From contig DQRJ01000172.1 of NCBI GenBank assembly GCA_015663855.1, positions 1-26,767 of the forward strand: a stretch of DNA of 26,767 nt. The letters run 5' to 3'. The position numbers and the translations under genes are program-made. The notes under the pieces were generated by a model that did no database searches, had not been told where the DNA came from, and was given only the letters and a program-made list of their open reading frames with translations. Below, in pieces: positions 1-7,674 of this stretch; within the stretch, counting starts at the first letter, position 1; the number at the start of each line of letters is the position of its first letter. The DNA is from Flavobacteriales bacterium (GTDB lineage Bacteria; Bacteroidota; Bacteroidia; Flavobacteriales_D; Sanyastnellaceae).

Positions 1-591
1 GAGTACTTCTCTAAGCATGCTTTCACAGTAATGGACACAGACAACTTCATTGAATATCTTGAGGATAATCTTCTACAAGACGCTACAATCCGTGAGAAAG
101 TCAATCTAACGGCTTGGATTGATGGTGCTGGCCTTCCTGATAATTGTCCCGTTATTCAGAGTGACAGAATTACTGCTGTCGACGAGGCGGTTGCGCAATG
201 GTCTGAGGGTGAGTTGAGCACTGATGATTTGGCATGGGAAAATTGGCTATACCAAGAGCGTTACCGCTTCATGAAAAACATCCCAGAATCAGTGAGTGTG
301 GCTAAACTAGATGAATTGAATAAAACTTTCAGCATTAGCTCAACCGGTAATAACGAAGTGCTATTTGCTTGGCTTGAGCAGGCGATCTTGAAGCATCATA
401 CTGAGTCTTACCCTCGCCTCGAAACGTTCTTAGTTAATGTAGGCCGTCGCAAGTTCCTAACGCCTCTTTACAAGGCTATGCTTGATACAGACCAAACCGA
501 AATGGCTCATAACATCTACTCGCTTGCCCGACCTAATTACCATAGTGTAGCTACAGGAACAATGGACGAACTTTTAGGTGTTAATCCGTAG
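1..591 (+). CDS. M1 family aminopeptidase (leukotriene A4 hydrolase-like), C-terminal part only
   Basis: The reading frame is open from base 1, so this is the last 196 residues of a gene that begins outside the window; the ATG at 31 is internal and not a start. The segment matches the C-terminal helical (ARM-like) domain of the leukotriene-A4-hydrolase branch of M1 zinc aminopeptidases: an aromatic-rich entry, an 'LTAWIDGAGLP' motif, the 'NNEVLFAWLEQAIL' helix, a 'GRRKFLTPLYKAM' helix and a final 'ARPNYHSVA' motif all fit that family. The catalytic HEXXH and GxMEN motifs would lie upstream and cannot be seen. Members remove N-terminal amino acids from peptides and in Bacteroidota are often exported. 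The gene is convergent with the next one, with 11 bp between the two stop codons and no obvious terminator. Confidence 0.85.
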   Translation, partial: EYFSKHAFTVMDTDNFIEYLEDNLLQDATIREKVNLTAWIDGAGLPDNCPVIQSDRITAVDEAVAQWSEGELSTDDLAWENWLYQERYRFMKNIPESVSVAKLDELNKTFSISSTGNNEVLFAWLEQAILKHHTESYPRLETFLVNVGRRKFLTPLYKAMLDTDQTEMAHNIYSLARPNYHSVATGTMDELLGVNP

Positions 592-602
592 TGTAGCGCG
601 GG

Positions 603-3600
603 TTATCGTATAAGCATAACATACCCGAACACCTCTTTCCTCCAGCTTTCTTCGCTTAAACTATGTACTTCAACGCGATATGTGTAAGTGCCATTAGGTG
701 AGAAGTACTCTCCATCGGCACCAACTTTTCCATTCCACTTATCGTTAAGGTCTGTTGTTAAATACACAAGCTCTCCCCAACGATCAAATATTTGCATCTC
801 GAATCTTTCAGGATCGATGTCAGAACCTTGTATAAAGAATGCGTCGTTCGTACCGTCGTTATTTGGTGTGAAAGATGTAGGAATAAACAAGTTAAACAGG
901 TCGCGAATTTCAATCTCACGAGTCACCTGATTAGTACAACCGTAAATATCCTCGACCTCTAACTTAACAGCGTAGAATCCTCCTCTATCATAAGGGAAGG
1001 TAAATACAGGGTCTTCCACTATCGCAAACCCCAGTGGATTGTACGAGTTGAAAGTCCAAAGCCAACTAATTACGTTGTCACTTTGAAAACCATCGAACGT
1101 AATAGTCGTATTCGGCACAGTCGTAGGTTGAGGATTCGCATAAAAACCAACGTCTGGAAGTGGATAAACGTTAATGTAGGCCTCTTTCGTAGCAGAGTAT
1201 TCACAACCCCCCGCAAGAGAATTTACTGTTAAAGTGACGTCGAAAAAGCCAGGGTATTCATAAACATGATCCGTATTCATTTCAGCAGAAACGATACCAT
1301 CTCCAAACTCCCAAACACTAGTTGTAATAAGAGCCGGATCAATCAAATTAGTGAAGGCAAAAGCCCCTGTACCACAAGCTTTAGTAGTATCCGCGGCAAA
1401 ATCTACTTCAACAGGAGATTCAATCGTCACATCTAAACATGCCATATCTGTAGGTGTCTCACAATTGTCATTTACAATTACACAATAAAGTCCCGAAGAA
1501 AGTGGAGTGTCTTCAACCATACTTAAACTTAAATCTCCTAAAAGATTTCCTTCCCACAACCAGGTATATGTATATCCCGCACCACTTCCACCGAAAGATG
1601 CACTAGCATCTAGAGTTGCTTCTTCACCACTACAGATGAACTCTGATCCCGCTAAATCAGCAAGTAACTCACCGAAAACATTGACGTTAATTGTTTCATC
1701 CTCTGATGGACAACCATTAGGGTCAGTGGCGAACACTGTATAAATCGTACTAGACGGAGGACTAGCCACGAAGTTTCCGTCAACTGTGGTAACCGTATCA
1801 CCTGTCAATGAATTAACCCAATTATAAGTCCAAACTTCAGCTGGATCTTGATCGGACCACGCCTCGAGAATGACAGCTGCTGTTTGGCATATAATCGCAT
1901 CAGGCCCAACCTCGATAGTCATAGGAACTAGGTCTAACATCTCGAATTCATAGGTGTAAACACAACCTGAATTATCGAATAGGACTACGCTGTAAAAACC
2001 TGGAGTCAGGTTTTGAATAACATGATCACTCCCATCGAAGGCAACCGATTCTAGAAGAAACACCCCGTTAAAAATTTGAATTGTAAAAGGTCCCGCGCTT
2101 AACGGTTCATTTATAGAAACGATCAGCACCCCATCGTCAGCCAGGCAAGACGGTTGTTGAGTTTGAATTTCATGAATAAATGCTGGTTCCACTAACATAA
2201 CATCTGTTGTAGCACAGTTATCAAACCCAATTGGAGATACTGATAGAGTAAATTCAATAGGAGAACCGTCAAAATTCAGCAACGTAGGCTGTTGTAATGT
2301 CGGGTCGTTCAAATCTATAGCCGGGTCCCAAATCCAATCAAATCCACAAGCATTTTGGCCTCCACAGCTCACACACCACTCTAGTTGATCAAACCCGCCA
2401 GACGCACAACCTACACTACCATCACTTTCAAACACAAAAGAAATACAACCGTCAGGGTTTGTAGCTGTAAAAGTCATGCCAGGAATGTTCGTGTTGAAAT
2501 TGGCTATCTGAGCCCCAGTGCCATTAGGTCCATCATAAACCTGAATCCAGTCACAACAAGTTTCTATTGTACCTGCTGAAAAACTCAAGGTCATCATCGT
2601 ACCATCTCCAGGGACATCAGGGCAATAATTAAAAATAACATTCTCATTATTCCCTCCGCAATAATTGTAGGTGCCTCCTGAACCTCCACAAGGAGAACCT
2701 CCACCTCCAGCAGTAAACTCACCTAATAATTGAAGCGGGTCACCACAATATATAAGATCTTCTCCCGCAGAAATACTGTTCTCAGGTCCTTGAATAACTG
2801 TAATATTAACCGTTGTATCCCAAGTGCAACCGAAGTTGTTTGTTACTTGGTATGTGAAGTCAAACTCACCAGCATTAGGGAAGTTTAAATCAACACTATT
2901 CATGTCATCAGAAATCAGAACAACTCCTTCATCTGCTGTTGTTACCATCCAATAACTCGAATCCAAATCCGCTCCGATTTCAGGGGTGAAAGTTGTTATT
3001 CCAGGTACGATTTCAGGATTAAAGTCTATCCCCCACTCAAAAAGGTAGCCATTATCTCCGCCCCACTGGTCAAAAACTGTAAAACTCCAGATGCCATTAA
3101 GAGGGCACCCTACGAAATCACATAAATCTCCGCAAGGCAAATAGACGCCAGAAGGAATTGGATCAGCCATGTCAGGGTTATTTGCATCATCCAAAACCCA
3201 ATCAGCATCCATATTCCATGAATAATCCCAACCAAGAACATCAGCAAGACCAAGATTGTTTGGGTTAACATCATCTGGAGTACATCCATTTGGGTCTGGC
3301 GTTCCTGTTGGACCATTTTCCATTAAGATGACTTCTGTTCCATCGGGACAAGTAACCCAAAAAGTAAGATCTCCAACCCAAGTGTGCTCAATATTAGCTG
3401 TAATAAGCTCTATGTCTTCACAATTCTCAAGAACTTGATCTTGATCGAAAAAATCGATAAACAAATCAGAAACAAAAGGAATACCCGTGTCATCAGGTAA
3501 TGGCTCTTCTTCTGACACCCCAACAGGTGGAAGAGCAGTCCAGGTAATTGACTGAACAGGATTGCCATCTAGGAATCCCGGAGATCCCGCGCAAATAGGT

Positions 3601-4442
3601 GAAGAATATTCAGCATTAAAAATCGGTATTGTACTCACGAGCACTTGATGAGGCTGAAGATTTGTACTAAAACAATGATTCTCGTCTACAACGGTTAAAG
3701 TGACTATATACTCCCCAGGTACTGAATATGAGTGAAACACATCAAAACCATCCGATACAGCAGTAATCTCAACTTCACCATCACCCCAATTCCAAACAAG
3801 AGAGTCTAAAGCAAACCCATCTGTTCCGGAAGCTGATTGAGCTGAAAACGTGACCTCTTCGTCAGGACATAACCCCACGCTCACAGATAAACCGGGGACA
3901 GGTGGAAATGGCTCTGGTGAAACCAGCTCTAATCCCGAAACAGGATATGAACAAGGAGTCACACAACTAATGGACCCTGCCCAACCAACATTACCACCAG
4001 TTGCTCCATTATTACAATCAAACATGAAGGTCAAACAACCGGATGGGTTATTAAACGATGCTGTATAGCTCAACCCATTAAAACTATTACCTGTACCTGA
4101 GCCTACTAAGGGAGCACTAGTGTCAGCTCCATCAAAAACATATAAAACGTCGTGATTGTTAGGGTTTGCATTTGTTTGCAAACTAAAAACCAGGAAATTA
4201 ATCTGAATAGCATCACCCGGAACATCTGGGCATAAAGTTATAGTGAAGTTCTGATTAGAGTATGGATCTTGGGGCTCACCTCCTCCATTATCATCTGTAA
4301 AAAGCCCCGCAGTGCCACACTCGTAACTCACTACTCCTTCAAGGCTAATTGGGTATAATGCAGTTTCTTGAGAGTAAAAAGACAAAGAAGTAAATACGAA
4401 ACAAACAAACGATAGAATGCGAAGAGTATGCAAATTATTCAT
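603..4442 (-). CDS. Secreted multidomain CUB-like/PKD/P-domain protein with gliding-motility-associated C-terminal (CHU_C) domain
   Basis: This 1279-residue protein is probably exported by type IX secretion and displayed on or released from the cell surface. Residues 1-25 form a Sec signal peptide (hydrophobic stretch ending 'SFYSQ'). Domains follow in order: a CUB-like module (about 35-165), a PKD domain with a 'WNWGDGE' motif (about 190-270), a proprotein-convertase P-like region (about 320-480), Ig-like sequence, a second CUB-like module (about 565-695), further Ig-like and PKD repeats with 'WEFGDG' (about 1060-1110), and a CHU_C domain in the last 93 residues ('SFTPNNDGTND', 'FDRWGELVY', 'WNGK'). 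I chose the ATG at 4442; a TTG two codons upstream is possible but less likely. Adhesion or carbohydrate/protein binding is likely; no catalytic domain was recognised. It lies 88 bp downstream of the anti-sigma-like gene on the same strand, so it may be a regulon member of that sigma factor. Confidence 0.85.
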   Translation of the reverse strand: MNNLHTLRILSFVCFVFTSLSFYSQETALYPISLEGVVSYECGTAGLFTDDNGGGEPQDPYSNQNFTITLCPDVPGDAIQINFLVFSLQTNANPNNHDVLYVFDGADTSAPLVGSGTGNSFNGLSYTASFNNPSGCLTFMFDCNNGATGGNVGWAGSISCVTPCSYPVSGLELVSPEPFPPVPGLSVSVGLCPDEEVTFSAQSASGTDGFALDSLVWNWGDGEVEITAVSDGFDVFHSYSVPGEYIVTLTVVDENHCFSTNLQPHQVLVSTIPIFNAEYSSPICAGSPGFLDGNPVQSITWTALPPVGVSEEEPLPDDTGIPFVSDLFIDFFDQDQVLENCEDIELITANIEHTWVGDLTFWVTCPDGTEVILMENGPTGTPDPNGCTPDDVNPNNLGLADVLGWDYSWNMDADWVLDDANNPDMADPIPSGVYLPCGDLCDFVGCPLNGIWSFTVFDQWGGDNGYLFEWGIDFNPEIVPGITTFTPEIGADLDSSYWMVTTADEGVVLISDDMNSVDLNFPNAGEFDFTYQVTNNFGCTWDTTVNITVIQGPENSISAGEDLIYCGDPLQLLGEFTAGGGGSPCGGSGGTYNYCGGNNENVIFNYCPDVPGDGTMMTLSFSAGTIETCCDWIQVYDGPNGTGAQIANFNTNIPGMTFTATNPDGCISFVFESDGSVGCASGGFDQLEWCVSCGGQNACGFDWIWDPAIDLNDPTLQQPTLLNFDGSPIEFTLSVSPIGFDNCATTDVMLVEPAFIHEIQTQQPSCLADDGVLIVSINEPLSAGPFTIQIFNGVFLLESVAFDGSDHVIQNLTPGFYSVVLFDNSGCVYTYEFEMLDLVPMTIEVGPDAIICQTAAVILEAWSDQDPAEVWTYNWVNSLTGDTVTTVDGNFVASPPSSTIYTVFATDPNGCPSEDETINVNVFGELLADLAGSEFICSGEEATLDASASFGGSGAGYTYTWLWEGNLLGDLSLSMVEDTPLSSGLYCVIVNDNCETPTDMACLDVTIESPVEVDFAADTTKACGTGAFAFTNLIDPALITTSVWEFGDGIVSAEMNTDHVYEYPGFFDVTLTVNSLAGGCEYSATKEAYINVYPLPDVGFYANPQPTTVPNTTITFDGFQSDNVISWLWTFNSYNPLGFAIVEDPVFTFPYDRGGFYAVKLEVEDIYGCTNQVTREIEIRDLFNLFIPTSFTPNNDGTNDAFFIQGSDIDPERFEMQIFDRWGELVYLTTDLNDKWNGKVGADGEYFSPNGTYTYRVEVHSLSEESWRKEVFGYVMLIR

Positions 4443-4470
4443 GTTCAAAAGAGTCTGGCTTCAATAAGCT

Positions 4471-4478
4471 GCAAGATA
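4471..4478 (-). promoter_or_regulatory. Weak candidate -7 box upstream of the CHU_C protein gene
   Basis: On the minus strand this reads TATCTTGC, close to the TAnnTTTG -7 consensus of Bacteroidota and the same variant seen before aroC (TACCTTGC) and hutI (TAACTTGC). It would leave a leader of roughly 20-25 nt before the ATG at 4442. No convincing -33 TTG was identified, so the gene might instead be read from the sigma-factor operon. Confidence 0.3.
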
Positions 4479-4501
4479 CGGAATCGGACTTACATATAAG
4501 G

Positions 4502-4516
4502 CACTATATTATAGTG
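4502..4516. repeat. Perfect 15-bp palindrome between the anti-sigma-like gene and the CHU_C gene
   Basis: CACTATA-T-TATAGTG: two 7-bp arms around a single central base. It lies 14 bp past the stop of the upstream (minus-strand) gene and 60 bp before the start of the secreted-protein gene. It has no loop and no U-run, so it is not a normal intrinsic terminator; it has the form of a dimer-binding operator. Confidence 0.45.
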
Positions 4517-4530
4517 TTAAAACCAATCCT

Positions 4531-5805
4531 CTACCTCTCCACTCTAACAGCGTCCGTATAAAGACGTTGAACACCACTATGGTCTGTACAAACAACAGTC
4601 CAATAAAACATCGCTCCGTTTTCTGCTAAATTCCCTGACGAATCTTCACCATTCCAGGGAGAATTAAAATCTTTGGTAGCATACACCTCTGCTCCAAGAT
4701 CATCAGAAATAACAAGTTCCCAATCATCAACCAATCTATATAATCCAAATGGCATAAAGGAATCATATCTTCCATCATTATCAGGACTGAATCTTGCTGG
4801 AGCCCTAAGCGTTTGCCTGTCACCAAATTCTATGTCTTCAAATATGCGGTCCTTACAGCCGAATTTATTTGCCGCGATTAGATTCAGGTTATATGTTCCA
4901 GGAACAGAAAATTTCGGCTTATTGTCTCCTGCAACTTCTCCGTCCACTATCCATGTTGAAGAGTTAGCATCTTTCGTGTCGTCGTTCAACTCAACTTCTA
5001 GAGAGCCTGCAATTACAATTCTTGGCAATTCGAAACTCATTTTCGCCTCCGGTTGAGAATGAACCTCAATAAGGCTGTCTATGGTTCTGGTTTGGATAAC
5101 TCCTGCACCTGGAGATCTTACTGACAATGTTACATCGTACACCCCCTCTTCATTGTAAACATGAGATGGATGAGCTTCTGATGAAAAACAACCATCTCCA
5201 AAATTCCATAAAAAACTCATATTTTGCTCAGTAATATCTAAGACAAAATCCACCTCTACTCCTACGCAAGCCTCCTTAACAGAAGCTTCGAAAGGTAAAT
5301 CAACCTCAACTATTGTCTCCAAAGGCATATCCTCAGACCGGTCCTTCTCTTCATCTATCGCAAACAATTCAACGATTATATCTGAACTGTTTTCAATTAA
5401 TGACGATGTGTTATTTACCGATTCATTGACTATTTCTACGTCATCAACAACAGTTATTGACTCAACATCATTTTCGGAAATACCGATTAATATCGCTTCA
5501 TTGTTATCATTCTCTAACCCTGACTCATCATCTATGACATTCACTTTTGATTGCTCATTATCAAGAATCTCATCATCATTGAAGAAATATTGCTGAGCAA
5601 ACCAGAGAGAAGCAGACCCGGCAACAACGGCACAACCTATAGAAAGTTGAGAAATAAGTCTTGACCCCGCGATATCGATGCCGATAGCACCTACAGCAGC
5701 AGCAGCAGCAATACGCTCCTTCATTCTACCCCAATTAGGCTGAACGTTGGGCTCATGACCCTCGAGAGTTTCTCGTATTTTATCGTCAAACTTCTTATCA
5801 GACAT
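4531..5805 (-). CDS. Anti-sigma-like single-pass membrane protein with periplasmic PKD and CHU_C-type domains
   Basis: This 424-residue protein has a short cytoplasmic N-terminus (about 1-50) with the pattern P-x-W-x-x-M-K-E-R, like the N-termini of Bacteroidota anti-sigma/FecR-type membrane proteins, an Ala-rich stretch (about 33-38), one membrane segment (about 51-72), an acidic low-complexity linker (about 75-170), a PKD domain with 'FLWNFGDG' and 'GVYDVTLSV' (about 178-240), a second Ig-like region, and a CHU_C-like domain in the last 90 residues ('RFSPDNDGRYDSF', 'WNGEDSSGN'). There is no cleavable signal peptide, so the predicted topology is N-in with the ectodomain in the periplasm. 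Its start overlaps the end of the ECF sigma gene by 8 bp, which implies translational coupling and supports the reading that it binds and restrains that sigma factor. The regulatory role is inferred from order and architecture; no classical zinc anti-sigma motif was seen. Confidence 0.75.
   Translation of the reverse strand: MSDKKFDDKIRETLEGHEPNVQPNWGRMKERIAAAAAVGAIGIDIAGSRLISQLSIGCAVVAGSASLWFAQQYFFNDDEILDNEQSKVNVIDDESGLENDNNEAILIGISENDVESITVVDDVEIVNESVNNTSSLIENSSDIIVELFAIDEEKDRSEDMPLETIVEVDLPFEASVKEACVGVEVDFVLDITEQNMSFLWNFGDGCFSSEAHPSHVYNEEGVYDVTLSVRSPGAGVIQTRTIDSLIEVHSQPEAKMSFELPRIVIAGSLEVELNDDTKDANSSTWIVDGEVAGDNKPKFSVPGTYNLNLIAANKFGCKDRIFEDIEFGDRQTLRAPARFSPDNDGRYDSFMPFGLYRLVDDWELVISDDLGAEVYATKDFNSPWNGEDSSGNLAENGAMFYWTVVCTDHSGVQRLYTDAVRVER
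5694..5710. repeat. Short (CAG)5 trinucleotide tract inside the anti-sigma-like gene
   Basis: Five CAG units plus CA on the plus strand encode the poly-alanine stretch just before the membrane segment of the anti-sigma-like protein. Changes in unit number would alter the Ala count without a frameshift. Confidence 0.6.
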
Positions 5806-6373
5806 AACCTGTTTTATTCTTCATTTTTAATAAAATCTTCCGAAGGTTTCTTCTTGCTTTCGCAAGGTTCGACTTCGAGGTTCCAACACTGATGCCAAGG
5901 TGATCAGAAATCTCCTTATGCCCCATGTTGTCGAAAACGTGGAGGTTGAAAACCATTCGATACATGGGGGTCAATTGAGCCATTGCTAACTGAACATCAT
6001 GAACCGTAAAGTTTTCATCGTCGTCGTCATCCTCAATCGGGAACACCCCTTCATCAGCTATTTCTTCAAGTGATTCTTCACTTCCAAGTACTAACCCCGT
6101 CGCCTTTCGGTGACGAATAGCATCAATAGCGGTATTAACCATAATACGACGCATCCAGCCTTCAAAAGAACCTTTGGAAGTGTAACCATCGATATTTGAA
6201 AATATCTTTAGAAACCCCTCCTGAACAACATCTTGTACAGCGTCCCTATCCGAAACATACCGCAAGCACACACCAAACATCAACCGGTAATACCGATTGA
6301 AGATCCAACTTCGCGATTTCTCACGATTTTGTCGGCACCCTTCGATGTGAGCGAGCAAGTCTTTGTTTTGCAT
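5798..6373 (-). CDS. ECF-type RNA polymerase sigma factor (sigma-70 family)
   Basis: This 191-residue protein has the two-domain ECF layout. Region 2 (about 20-95) carries 'RDAVQDVVQEGFLKIF' and 'GSFEGWMRRIMVNTAIDAIR', which bind the core enzyme and the -10 element. An acidic linker with a 'DDDDD' run follows, then region 4 (about 130-185) with 'LTPMYRMVFNLHVFDNMGHKEISDHLGISVGTSKSNLAKAR', the helix-turn-helix for -35 recognition. Length and motifs are normal for ECF factors of Bacteroidota. The gene is divergent from mnmA and overlaps the membrane-protein gene by 8 bp, the usual sigma/anti-sigma arrangement. No housekeeping-type -7 box was found upstream, but an inverted repeat lies 23-41 bp before the start, compatible with autoregulation. 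Confidence 0.93.
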   Translation of the reverse strand: MQNKDLLAHIEGCRQNREKSRSWIFNRYYRLMFGVCLRYVSDRDAVQDVVQEGFLKIFSNIDGYTSKGSFEGWMRRIMVNTAIDAIRHRKATGLVLGSEESLEEIADEGVFPIEDDDDDENFTVHDVQLAMAQLTPMYRMVFNLHVFDNMGHKEISDHLGISVGTSKSNLAKARRNLRKILLKMKNKTGYV

Positions 6374-6395
6374 TATGTTCGCCGATTAAATGACG

Positions 6396-6414
6396 AACCT
6401 TTAGGTAAAAGGTT
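6396..6414. repeat. Perfect inverted repeat upstream of the ECF sigma gene
   Basis: AACCTTT-AGGTA-AAAGGTT: 7-bp perfect arms with a 5-nt spacer, 23-41 bp upstream of the sigma factor start codon in the sigma/mnmA divergent gap. It could be an operator or a leader hairpin. Confidence 0.45.
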
Positions 6415-6488
6415 GCCTCGTGATACTCGACTAAGTTGCAATTACGTTGATTTTATCTCCCAATACAAACCTACTAAGCGCAAAAACG

Positions 6489-6496
6489 TACCTTTG
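6489..6496 (+). promoter_or_regulatory. -7 box (TACCTTTG) of mnmA
   Basis: Perfect match to the Bacteroidota -7 consensus TAnnTTTG, with only 5 nt between the box and the mnmA ATG. No TTG -33 element was found at normal spacing. Transcription from it would begin at or next to the start codon. Confidence 0.6.
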
Positions 6497-6501
6497 CCCC
6501 C

Positions 6502-7674
6502 ATGCGTATCGTAGTAGGATTATCTGGAGGAGTCGATTCAAGTGTTGCCGCTTTAGAATTAGTCGAGCAAGGTCACGAGGTAATAGGGTTATTTATGCGC
6601 AACTGGCATGACACCTCTGTTACAATAAGTGACGAGTGCCCGTGGATAGACGATTCTAACGACGCAATGCTCGTAGCCGAACATCTAGGTATTCCCTTCC
6701 AAGTTATTGACTTCAGCAAGGAATATCACGAGAGGATAGTTGATTACATGTTTAGCGAATATGAACAGGGTAGAACACCAAATCCTGATGTATTGTGTAA
6801 TCGCGAAATCAAGTTTGATCTATTCCTTGATGCTGCAAAAAAACTAGGCGCGGAAGCCGTTGCAACGGGTCACTACTGCAGAAAGTCCCTAGAAGAGCTG
6901 TCTAGCGGAAATCAAGAATTTCAACTTATTGCGGGGTCTGACCCGAATAAAGATCAGAGCTATTTCCTATGCCAACTAACTCAAGATCAACTTAAGTATG
7001 CTATGTTCCCTATTGGGGATATGCTTAAACCTAACTTGAGAAAAGTTGCAAAAGAAGCGGGGCTACCCACGGCTGATAAAAAAGATAGCCAAGGACTTTG
7101 CTTTATCGGAAAAGTAAGATTACCCGAGTTTCTACAGCAGAAACTAAGTATTATCTCTGGTGATATCATCGAAATAGACAGAGGTCACGAAGTGTTCTCA
7201 ATCGACAAAGACGACTCAATATCTAAACGAGCTGAGCCGTTCAATCTTAAGCCTGAATTGGGCAAAAAAGTGGGTAATCATCAGGGGGCGCATTTTTACA
7301 CTATCGGTCAAAGAAAGGGACTAAATATCGGAGGTAATCCTGAGCCGATATTCGTCATAGGCACCGATGTGAAATCCAATACGGTATATGTGGGGCAAGG
7401 CGATAAGCATCCCGGGCTCCTTCGACGCGCGCTCAAGGTGAACACTAAAGATATCCACTGGGTACTTCCCTCCCACACCCTGGCTGTAGGACAAACTTCA
7501 CGCTACTCCCTACGATTTCGTTACCGCCAGCCTCTACAAAGTGGCGAGATTGTCATGACGAGTGAGGGGCTTTACTTAAAGTTTGATGAGCCGCAAAGGG
7601 GGATTGCGGCGGGACAATTCGCGGTTTGGTATGATGGAGAAAAACTGGTAGGGTCAGGACCTATAAGCGCTTAA
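6502..7674 (+). CDS. mnmA: tRNA-specific 2-thiouridylase MnmA
   Basis: MnmA activates U34 of tRNA-Lys, -Glu and -Gln with ATP and inserts sulfur received from the sulfur relay, giving s2U34, in the cytoplasm. The 390-residue protein begins with the PP-loop 'VVGLSGGVDSSVAAL', followed by 'PNPDVLCNREIKFD', which holds the first catalytic Cys, and 'DSQGLCFIGK', which holds the second. 'ATGHYCRK' and 'DQSYFLCQL' are further family signatures, and the C-terminal beta-barrel has 'HFYTIGQRKGLNIGG' and 'QRGIAAGQFAVWY'. The length is slightly above that of the E. coli enzyme, as is usual in Bacteroidota. The start is fixed by the N-terminal motif and lies 5 nt after a -7 box. The gene is divergent from the sigma factor and abuts the convergent glycosyltransferase gene with no base between the two stop codons. 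Confidence 0.96.
   Translation: MRIVVGLSGGVDSSVAALELVEQGHEVIGLFMRNWHDTSVTISDECPWIDDSNDAMLVAEHLGIPFQVIDFSKEYHERIVDYMFSEYEQGRTPNPDVLCNREIKFDLFLDAAKKLGAEAVATGHYCRKSLEELSSGNQEFQLIAGSDPNKDQSYFLCQLTQDQLKYAMFPIGDMLKPNLRKVAKEAGLPTADKKDSQGLCFIGKVRLPEFLQQKLSIISGDIIEIDRGHEVFSIDKDDSISKRAEPFNLKPELGKKVGNHQGAHFYTIGQRKGLNIGGNPEPIFVIGTDVKSNTVYVGQGDKHPGLLRRALKVNTKDIHWVLPSHTLAVGQTSRYSLRFRYRQPLQSGEIVMTSEGLYLKFDEPQRGIAAGQFAVWYDGEKLVGSGPISA

Noticed and set aside
31..591. A stand-alone 186-residue gene starting at the ATG at 31
   Set aside because: The frame is open from base 1 and the residues before the ATG continue the M1 aminopeptidase C-terminal domain, so the gene is cut by the window edge.
4443..4448. TTG start two codons upstream for the CHU_C protein
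   Set aside because: The ATG at 4442 gives a normal signal peptide; the extra residues add nothing and TTG starts are rare here.
4626..5596. Further open frames of 60-130 codons opposite or inside the anti-sigma-like gene
   Set aside because: They overlap a gene with clear domains, have low-complexity or unnatural composition, and show no recognisable motif.
5029..5805. The CHU_C-like domain of the anti-sigma-like protein as a type IX export signal for that protein
   Set aside because: The protein lacks a cleavable signal peptide and has a membrane anchor near its N-terminus, so export across the outer membrane is unlikely; the domain is better read as a periplasmic module.
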